From assembly GCF_949628265.1 (NCBI RefSeq), contig NC_088787.1, forward strand, positions 3,896,501-3,960,500: DNA of 64,000 nt, read 5' to 3'. Positions 56,271 to 64,000 of this stretch are shown here, in pieces. Each line of letters begins with the position of its first letter. Position 1 is the first letter of the stretch. The position numbers and the translations under genes were made by a program. Under the pieces are notes generated by a model that was not told the origin of the DNA, did not search any database, and saw nothing but the letters and a program-made list of their open reading frames with translations. This DNA comes from Cloeon dipterum. Taxonomy: Eukaryota > Arthropoda > Insecta > Ephemeroptera > Baetidae.

Positions 56271-59200
56271 ATGGTAAGAATAGTTTTTAAACTCGCATTC
56301 TTCGGGTTCCTTTCCTTAATTTAAGATAAAAATATAAAAAGCATTCCTGCTATTAATTTTGAGGCATGTTTTCAGTACAATTAAGCAGCCGAGCTTCCAT
56401 TTTCACTTGGTTCGCGTGCGCCAGTCGATGCGCCTAAATTTGTAAAATCGATCCATTTTTCGAAACGCGGCGAATTTATTACGGCAATATTTCCAAACAA
56501 TTCAAAATTTTTGGATTTTTCACCTTGACCTGGATTTTAGTTTGGTATGCCACCTAACGACATTGTCGAAGGCTTCATAAATATCGCGAAATTTGGATCC
56601 GCGGGCCGTTTCACCCATGTTAAACTTGAGGGGATTTTTACAAAATGGGCACAGGGCGCCGCGCCGAACCCCTGGGGAAAATATTTCCTTTTTTTTGCGT
56701 GTGCGCCCTTTTTCAGAATTCTCCGACCTGAGATCCTTTTCGTGGCGCGTTTTTAATTCTTTTTGCCGTGTTGTGCAGTGGCACGCAGTGTAACGCGGCT
56801 TACCTCTTCCTGCCAATTACAAATTAAATATTAAAATGAATATTTAATCAGATGAAGATTACATTGTGAAAGTTTCATCAACCCAGTCTACTTTTGAGGA
56901 AGAGGAAATTTCGTGTTTTTTCGAAAACTTGCAAAATTCGGTCGCTCAACTCGCAACTGACGAGATTACGATCGCATTGCTAATTGTTCTGTACCGATGT
57001 GTAATGACGTACATTTTCGGGTGCCCACAGGAGAGGCAGCGCAAGAGTCAAGAGCCTCTCTCTCGCGAGCGCTCACCTGCCCGCACACCCACACTCGCAC
57101 ACACATTCGCTCTCCTGACGAAACGCGAGCAAGAGGGTAATTCTCCTGCTTCTCCGCTATCATCAATAAACAGGTCGTCTTCCTTCTCGGACGCTTTTGT
57201 CCGCCCCTGAGCAATAATTATGGCTAGAGGAACAGTCTTTTCGACCTCGTGAGACAGGCAAGACGCGCCAATTGCACAAATTAGGCGACCCCTGCCCTGC
57301 GTTGCTGACGAAAATCGAGCAAAACTCACGATGGTTTGACGTGAAAATTATATTCGGCAACATTTTGAGACCAATTACGACCCAATCCCTCTTTCATATT
57401 TTGACAAGAACGAATGTGAGGATTAAAAAACGTGAATTTTGAAATTTCCTGAAAAAGAATAACACAGGAAATAAAAATAACTAATTTTTCCTGTGGCGCA
57501 CGTTTTTGAAGAAGTGCCGTGCGACAGAGCCAACCTTAATTGTACCGAATAGAAAAATTAAATATTTAAATAAAAAAATAATATAAAAAATTTAAATATA
57601 AATTTACGCTCTTTCGATACGAAAATGGATTTTTTTTAAATTCAACCGTTTGTCCGATCAACGACCACGATCCCTCGTTGGAAACGTTGTGCCTTGGCTT
57701 CAACGTAGCATTTTCAGAGGGTAATCGACCTAACCTCCGCTCCGAAATTGCTTTCCAGGCCATTTAGAGCTTGGCCAAAATTTATGCATCTCGGAATACC
57801 ACCAATATTCGCCCTTTCACGGGTGAAAATGGGTTTGTTTCTATCAAAATTCTGACACTGAATATATGGACCTGATATAGATTTAATTTTTATCATTTTT
57901 CCTTTTCTTATTTTTAACCACGTCAGTGTCTGTTTAAAAACCAGAGAAAATTGGATAAAAAAATGCCGTCTAACAATTTTATTTCCGCCTTTCACCCCTT
58001 GTTGCCATTAGAAATTAACTGGCTCATCAATAAAGTGTTTTTTTACTCTTGTACGCTGCACTTCTTCATAAAACCTTTTTTCTTACAGGAGCCGCGAAGC
58101 CTATTGGACATGGCTATCAAAACCGTGTTTGACAACATTGAAAATTATGACAAGGACTTGGTCAACACCTGTATTGGTAAGCAACGCAATATCACAAGAT
58201 TAAAAATACACAAATTTAAAAAATTCAGGTTGCTGAAAGATCCACCCCCCCCCCCCAAAAAAAAACTATTGGAAAATAACGTGAGACTGAAATATACGAA
58301 TATACTTTAAATAAAGTTAAATCAAATATAATTACGTTAGGCTTGAATGAAGAAATTTTTATATTACTAAGAATTGATCAGTTGCATAAACCCTTAGTTA
58401 TTGAAGCCGCCAACAGATGGCGCAACCACAGACTTTCTTAAAAATTTTGTTTTAAGCGGTTTTAAGGCATTTCCGCTGCGATTTCAGACTCAATCTAGCT
58501 ATATTGCTTTTTTTAATTAATTTGCTCTTTTTTGACGTGCTGAAAACCAAAATCGGTTCAGCCATTCGCCGTAGAAACGTTGGAAAATATTTTTTTATTT
58601 CAAAAAATAGTTTTTCACGACTCTACGGCGATTGGCTGAACCGAATTTGGTTTTCAGCACGTCAAAAATTAGCAAATTAATTTAAGAATGCACAGTAGCT
58701 AGATTTAGTCTGAAATCGCAGCGGAAGTGTCTTAAAATCGGAATTCTAAAGTGGCGCCATCTGTTGGCGGCTTCGAACACTTAGGGTTTATGCAACTGGT
58801 GAATTAGCGCAACAAAATAATTTATTTCGCTCTTTCTATCCCTGTCCGAGGACCGAAGGACCGGGAAGGGCGCGCACTGCACTAGCACGAATGCTGAAAC
58901 CCGGGTCCCAATAAAACACCGCGAACGGATAACATGGGCGCAGCAGGCCGCACAGGGACCCAGCCCACTCAAGGGCCACTTGCCTCCGCACCGAGGACTG
59001 TTTGAAACGCTAGATGTTCGTCCCGTGAAGCCAAATCACGCATGCTGGAAAGGCGCAAACCAGCAAGTAGCGAGTCGGCGCCGGTGCGCCTCCCAGCCCG
59101 TTAAGCAATTTGAGCAATTCGAGTCACTAAACTAACCACTTTTTGCCATCTCTGACATTGGGTAGCCAGTATTAGATCTCCGAACTGCTCAAATACCTCC

Positions 59201-60862
59201 CATTACTTTGACACTCCTGAGAGTGCCTTAACAATGCGAGCCAACGGGCTTTTTCTACAAGAAATATTGACTAAGGGAATTTTTCCTCATAGCAAATCAC
59301 TTTCATTGGTTCCTTGTTAGTAACAAACAAAAATAAATATTTTCAGGTCCCCTTAGGCGCGATTTAATCGAGAAAACGTGGCAGATTGTCAAGAACCATT
59401 CTCATGAAAACTGCAGTGACGAAGATGATCACGTCGACAAACTTTGGGCGACTCTGCCGTTTTTGGTCTCCAAAAGCTATGTCAGCTTCGACACTACAGA
59501 CTTGATGAAAATGTCCCGCAACTGCAACAACTTTTACTTGTCAGCTTCGCGTTTTGAGGAGGTAAATATTGTTAATAAATTTCAGAAATATGAATTTAGC
59601 ATGGAATTTTTTAAGTTGGTCAGCTGCTTAGGCTCGAATACTCCAAATTTGCGCAATTTGATCGTTAAAGGTCTGCCAGAATTGTACCTCTGGCTTGAGG
59701 GACGAGGATTGGCCTCGATCACCGCGCTGAAGAGTTTGCAAGTCCTTCGCATCGAAGACGTTTCCGTACCTTTGTCAGCAGTGGTGGCCATTACGCAACA
59801 ATGCGAGAAATTAGAAAAAATCTCTGCGAACAAAGTCTACATGGACGAGAAACCGTCCAGTGACGCCTTCACGGATGATTTTGTGTTCGTCAGCATCTAC
59901 GCGTACAATTTCCGGGAACAGCAGCTGGACCTGGTCTTGCAGAAAACGATGCCGATAGAAGAACTCCCGAGATGTGCATCATATTCGCGATATAAATGGT
60001 TGTATCTTGAACCCTGGAAAGTCTATGATTTAAAGTATGTGCTGCCAGGATTTACACAAGTGACGGAACTACGGGTAAGATATATTGCATCCTCATTGAA
60101 AAATAAATAATTGTGAAATTCTAGTTAAATTTGTCCTATACGAAAGACATTTTTCTGCTTGATGAGTTTCCTGTCTGTCCAGAAGTGAGATTCGCCCACA
60201 TTGCTTGCGGGAGATCTGCACACGCTTTGAGGTGCTTCTTGAAGAGCACCGGGCAGAGTCTTCAAGAACTCGTTCTTGAAGACATCAGAGGTCGGGAAGA
60301 GGTCACCCTGGCCGAAGTATTCAATCTGTGCCCCAATCTGCATTCATTGGAAATCATCAATGTTGAATTCACCGAAACAAATTTACCCATCGAGGCGATG
60401 CGACGACTCAACAAATTAAAGTGGAAGTTGCATCTGAAGTAAGGAGAAAACTAATTTCTTAAAAGTTTTGCACGTTATATGGTAAAAAAGGGTGGAACTA
60501 TTTATCAAACTACCTGCAATATGTCGCTAATTCTCATATATGTTATTTCTTTTGATTTCAGTTTGTACTTTTTGGTTGAACTAAATTTTTGGCCGGCGAT
60601 CCAAATTCCTAACGATTTATGTTTCGCTGTCAACTTTGAATTAAGTGAAGACATTCAAGTCTCACTTCAAAACGTTGAGGCCGATATGGAGCGAAATGAG
60701 GCAAACTTTGAGTTTATTGTAAATTCATTGCCAATCGCACAACACAACCTGGATAGGCTATCCCGTATGCTATTTCTGTTCCAAAAATTGAGCAATGCTT
60801 TATTGCTATACAATAGCGATTCCTCTACAGAATTCAAAAGGTTGTTTCCCTTGTACAAATAA
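56271..60862 (+). CDS. Leucine-rich-repeat protein (LRR-1)
   Basis: Proposed coding exons are 56271-56273, 58089-58176, 59347-60074, 60125-60438 and 60562-60862 (477 residues; phases all agree). The ATG alone closes exon 1 and is directly followed by GTAAGA; exon 2 continues EPRSLLDMAIKTVFDNIE. Exons 3 and 4 hold leucine-rich repeats, for example LRNLIVKGLPELYLWL, LKSLQVLRIEDVSVPLS, LQELVLEDIRG and CPNLHSLEIINVEF. The C-terminus is FKRLFPLYK. The N-terminal helix-rich segment before the repeats resembles substrate-adaptor proteins with an F-box-like or ZYG11-like layout, but no F-box can be shown. Location and partners are unknown. AATAAA follows the stop at about 60880. Confidence 0.75.
56500..56815. 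other. Intronic GC-richer stretch with R1-like fragment
   Basis: Within intron 1 of LRR-1, GAGATCCTTTTCGTGGCGCG followed by TTTTTGCCG resembles the R1 region after the CTTTTTCAGGG core. The open frames here are short and unconserved. Confidence 0.3.
57130..57240 (+). repeat. LTR-like fragment, direct
   Basis: ATCAATAAACAGGTCGTC, TTCCTTCTCGGACGC and ATTATGGCTAGAGGAACAG form the counterpart of 55735-55855 in opposite orientation, about 1.4 kb away, across exon 1 of LRR-1. Confidence 0.35.
57605..57810 (+). repeat. Dispersed repeat R1, diverged copy in the LRR intron
   Basis: TTTCGATACGAAAATGG, TTCAACCGTTTGTCCGATC, ACGACCACGATCCCTCGTTGG and CTAACCTCCGCTCC follow the R1 order seen at 10690, with many changes. 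R1 is thus not limited to the yellow array. Confidence 0.45.
58379..58798. mobile_element. Palindromic MITE
   Basis: The terminus CAGTTGCATAAACCCT and its complement at 58783-58798 are the ends of two arms of about 200 bases that are inverted copies of each other (GAAGCCGCCAACAGATGGCG pairs with CGCCATCTGTTGGCGGCTTC). There is no coding capacity. A single arm occurs at 1192-1405. It lies in intron 2 of LRR-1 beside a SINE-like repeat. Confidence 0.75.
58824..59250 (-). repeat. SINE-like repeat R3, copy 3, inverted
   Basis: The minus strand reads AGCCCGTTGGCTCGCATTG at 59250 and ends GGGATAGAAAGAGCGAAATA at about 58824. This is the fullest R3 copy, and its head is closest to a tRNA D-arm pattern (TGGCTCGCATTGTTAAGGC). 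Confidence 0.5.
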
Positions 60863-61285
60863 ACTCTTTCTGGTGTGCATAAAATAAACCTTTGCATAGA
60901 TTATTATTTCATTACCTCTTTCATGAGATATGTTAAAGATGATGAAGGAACAAGGGCGCGGGCGCTGGAAGGAGAGGCTTGTCGGAGTGAGAGGAGCCTG
61001 CATTTTAGAAGGAGGCTTGCGTGAACATCGTTACTGGGGGGCGAGGGTATAAGAGGGGCTAACTTTGTATTGCTTTAGGGATGAGGTGAAGCAACCCTCC
61101 TGACCAAGGCGGGTGCCGGAAGGGAAGAGATACGAGAGACGAGGAGGAGCCAATTTTAGCCGGAAGCTATATTGATGCGTAGAGGGTGGGCGGCCGCGCC
61201 ATTTGAGCAGAACACATTAAACAATATTTCTTATCGATTCAACGAACACTAGCTAGGTATTTATGTAACAGCGTGTCCACTTGAT
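60863..61285. other. Spacer after LRR-1
   Basis: After the polyadenylation signal near 60880 comes purine-rich sequence (GGCGCTGGAAGGAGAGG and similar, about 60950-61200). No gene or recognised repeat was seen. Confidence 0.35.
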
Positions 61286-61289
61286 TTAA

Positions 61290-61800
61290 TTGTTATTTAA
61301 TCAGTTTCATTATTAAAATCTGATTTATTCTTTTTTAAACATTCCAAATGCGAGTTTTCATTTTTGATGCGTTAAGACCTCTACAATTCTTCAAGATTTA
61401 TTATTTTCCTAAACCCGCGCGCGCTAAAATCCTCTTACCTGAATTCTGGCTCGCTCCATTCACCACCGTCTTTTCTCTTCTTCACTTTATTCTCGCCCTC
61501 GCCGTTCTTTCCACGGACAATAACCTTTTATTTCCCTCGAAACCGACCTTGCTTCAGCCCCTAGCACGCAGATGGAATGAGCGTATATGTATTTAATATT
61601 TAATAATCGCTTGTCTTGTAAATCTCCCTCTGATTGTGAGCTGCAAACGAATCCAGCGTGGCAGAATAAATTGTCTTAAATTAATTGACTTCTGTGGAAT
61701 TCCAACGATTAAATCCAGTGAAGGTAAATTTAAACGGTGCCTTTAAAATCATCTTAATTACGTGAAAAAAATAAATATAAACAACTGTGATTATAAATCG
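61290..61800 (+). other. Second copy of the LRR-gene 5' flank
   Basis: The copy matches 52735-52773 plus 53957-54420, i.e. the LRR-1 flank with the LINE insertion removed, and provides the empty site for that LINE. From 61810 to about 62480 only weak similarity to 55900-56070 is visible. Confidence 0.6.
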
Positions 61801-62689
61801 CTGTTTTTTACTTTTCTCCGCAAATAATATCGCGCCATTAATCAATTTTAATAATTTTAATTAGGAAACGCACTTTAATCCAGCAAGAAAAAGACGAAAT
61901 ATTGAGAGCAGATCATTAAAAACCTTGATTGTGCGGGGATTAAAATTTTTAAACGGATTTAACAAACTCCTCTCAACCATCGAATGCATTTCAATGCATC
62001 AAAAAGCAGTAAAAAACTGCATTCGAAGTAGTTTTTCTCGACAATTATTATTATGTAAATTCAAAAATGCACGCGCATCGTGCGGGTGGTCGCATTTTTT
62101 GCTCTCCTCTCTCACTGCTCCTTTTCTTCGTCGCTGCGTACCCGCTTTACCCACCGCGACAAAATATTTTGTGATTGATGCATTTTGCTGTGCCCCGGCC
62201 AAGCAGGGAAAACAGAACAAAGATGCACTGGCCTTTATTGAAGCAGCGAGGTGCGGCAGGAAAAAAGCCGACATCTGGTAAACAGGCTCGCTCACTTAAG
62301 AGAATTATTTTTTTAATAGAGAATAACCTTCTAGTTTTGCGTCAAGTTCAAATGTTATGGAATTTTACTCGGTTATTATTTAGCCTTTTCGGTTCGGTGT
62401 AAAATTTTAAAACGTTGTCTAACCAATGATGAAATAATTGTCAAAATTACTTAAAAGGTGTTTTTATTTTTACACTCGAGCAGCACAGAGAAAAAGGAGG
62501 GAAGATTAATTTCATCATTCATCGCGACAGCGTTAGATTTATCACCCATCGCGCACAGAAAAGAGGTTTCTGGATTCTCCCCTAACTAAGAGCGAGGAGC
62601 GTCGCAGTCGTGTTTTCGCCCTCGACCAGCTCGCTTCGTGTGTTTTTGTTCTCTCTGCCGCTGCCGCTGTCGCTGCACAAGCAACAAAA

Positions 62690-62692
62690 ATG
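62690..62692 (+). CDS. Start exon of a second LRR-type gene (partial)
   Basis: GCACAAGCAACAAAAATG is followed directly by GTAAGAATAGTGTTTAGAAC, nearly identical to the LRR-1 first exon and donor (56271-56293). Exon 2 of LRR-1 lies 1.8 kb after its start; nothing like it is present in the remaining 1.3 kb here. The gene probably continues beyond the window, or is truncated. Confidence 0.5.
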
Positions 62693-62974
62693 GTAAGAAT
62701 AGTGTTTAGAACTCGCATTTGCGTTTTCTTCCTTCATTTCTCAATGCTAAAAATTTAAAAACAGTGGCAGCTAGTAATTTTATGGCGCGCATTTAGAATA
62801 ACTAAGGGCCGCGCTTCTAATTAAAAATCAGCTGGTGCAAGAAGTGGTTTGCATAAAATGAATTTTGAAACTATCTCGCAATGATTATAATAGCTATCAT
62901 TGCTAGTTCCCTCGTAAACGCAAATGAAAGCGTGCATTTTTGCATTGTTCATTCACTCCTTTTACAAAGCCAAT

Positions 62975-63120
62975 ACGCGCCCGCGGGCCTATAGGGGCCC
63001 CGCGGGGGCCCGCCGAGTAAATCACTTCCCAAAATGCCTAGGATCCTGGGTAAAAAAATCGCCAAATCCACTCTGATCGGCGCCAAACCCGGCTGATCGA
63101 TGCCGGGCGGCGCCAAATGA
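62975..63120. repeat. GC-rich dispersed repeat R5, copy 2
   Basis: GGGGCCCCGCGGGGGCCCG and CCTGGGTAAAAAAATCGCC resemble 16365-16580. Class unknown. Confidence 0.35.
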
Positions 63121-63339
63121 ACAGCCAGATAGTCGGAATTAGCCTTGGGCCCATCCGAGAATTAATAAAAAATTTCATAAAAAGTTGCACTTTTTACAAC
63201 GATATTTGGCAATTGGAGGGTGGATGGGGCGGGCGGGGGTGGCGAGGGTGCCTGTCTTACGCAGAATTTAATCACGAGTCTGGCGAACATTGGATCATGC
63301 GACCAACAGGAGCCGAGCTATTAATTTTTGAAGTTGAAA

Positions 63340-64000
63340 AAACGCGTCAGGGTAAATAAAAAGGATTTTCAGGTAGAAACTTTAATAAATCAATCGATTG
63401 TAAAATAATTGTATTGATTGAAATTTATAATTTGTGAAAAAATTGTACTTTTGGATTTGTTACCTCAAATTGATATTCCTGGCTTAAAAAATCGTTTGTG
63501 TTGTTGGTAAATAATGCTCTTGATAAGCAGTGATGGTGAAGGCAATTAGTGACATCATTTCTCCATTTTAAACAGAACGGCGAGTCGAGAAACTGGTATA
63601 ATATGACACGACGCTTGACGGTTGTCATTAATGAATTAATGCAGTGTTTGTCAGGTTCACCAGGTGGTTTACAGGGTAAACAAAACGGAGAAGGAATCGC
63701 AGGAAGAAACTTCAGAAATTCGATCGATTTGAAAGAGCAGAATTTAAAAACGAAGCTAATAATTGTGAATTTATAATATTTTGTGAAATTCCTGTCATAA
63801 ATTATATATTTGTTTTATATATCATGTGTTATAGGTTTTTAAACTTTCAACTCCAGGTAAATTTCCGATTGAAAATATAGTGGAAAGATGTTTAAAATCA
63901 GTTGTACTGCATTCTCTTTTCTTCCTGTGGAACTCAATGGCACGTCTCGGGAAACGGAAACGATGCGCCACAACGGTTGCCATTGCGGTTAAAGTGCTCC
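63340..64000 (-). other. ZNF-type 5' flank sequence at the window edge
   Basis: TTACAGGGTAAACAAAACGG, GAGTCGAGAAACTGG and AATCAATCGATTG blocks match the sequence directly upstream of ZNF-A, ZNF-C and the fossil at 34121. Parts occur twice (63340-63430 and 63640-63740; 63575-63640 and 63940-63995). No finger-coding sequence is visible. Confidence 0.4.

Noticed and set aside
56520..57363. Several short frames on both strands in the LRR first intron
   Set aside because: They overlap R1-like and LTR-like fragments and show no protein family or conservation.
59568..59591. Possible 24-base intron (GTAAAT to TTTCAG) inside exon 3 of the LRR gene
   Set aside because: It is too short for spliceosomal removal, and the reading frame stays open through it, so it was kept as coding.
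1..64000. CRISPR arrays, tRNA or rRNA genes, prokaryotic operons
   Set aside because: No regularly spaced short repeats, cloverleaf-like genes or ribosomal sequence were seen. The intron-rich gene structure is eukaryotic. The tRNA-like head at 42602 is degenerate and part of a repeat.

Overview
This is nuclear DNA of an arthropod, most likely an insect. The genes have short GT-AG introns. The families present are yellow/major royal jelly proteins, ZAD-like C2H2 zinc-finger proteins and a leucine-rich-repeat protein. LINE, SINE and MITE-like repeats are abundant. I cannot fix the order from sequence alone; a mayfly is only a guess. No tRNA, rRNA, CRISPR or bacterial-type feature was seen.

Region 1 (about 0.6-27.1 kb) is a head-to-tail array of five yellow-like genes on the + strand, called Y1 to Y5 here, plus a dead exon-1 fossil of a sixth. 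Each gene repeats one plan: a CRE-containing promoter and 5' noncoding exon, a long first intron with a conserved element (E2), a signal-peptide exon, a large exon of about 600 nt, a third coding exon of about 150 nt, and a final exon. The final exon can be read in two frames. Y1, Y2 and Y5 appear to end in a six-residue tail. Y4, and possibly Y3, read a long Ser/Pro-rich extension. MITEs and a dispersed repeat of unknown class (R1) fill the introns and spacers.

Region 2 (about 27.6-51.4 kb) is an array of six ZAD-like C2H2 zinc-finger genes, called ZNF-A to ZNF-F here. A and C are on the - strand; B, D, E and F are on the + strand. A/B and C/D are divergent pairs whose intergenic regions are homologous. 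All six have exons of about 182-185, 101-104 and 1235-1244 nt and encode 506-510 residues with about 13 fingers. Three fossils of lost minus-strand copies and a recently copied 5' flank (in front of ZNF-E) show continuing duplication and deletion.

Region 3 (about 52-64 kb) holds two 5'-truncated LINE copies, one with a visible target duplication and a paralogous empty site. They lie in the 5' flank of a five-exon leucine-rich-repeat gene (56271-60862) whose start codon is alone at the end of exon 1. The same 5' flank and ATG/GTAAGA exon recur at 61.3-62.7 kb, so a second paralogue probably starts there and continues beyond the window. The right edge carries zinc-finger-type 5'-flank sequence.

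The array regions look like birth-and-death gene clusters. Exon limits were placed by eye from splice consensus, reading phase and paralogue comparison. Transcript data would be needed to settle the yellow C-termini and all untranslated exons.
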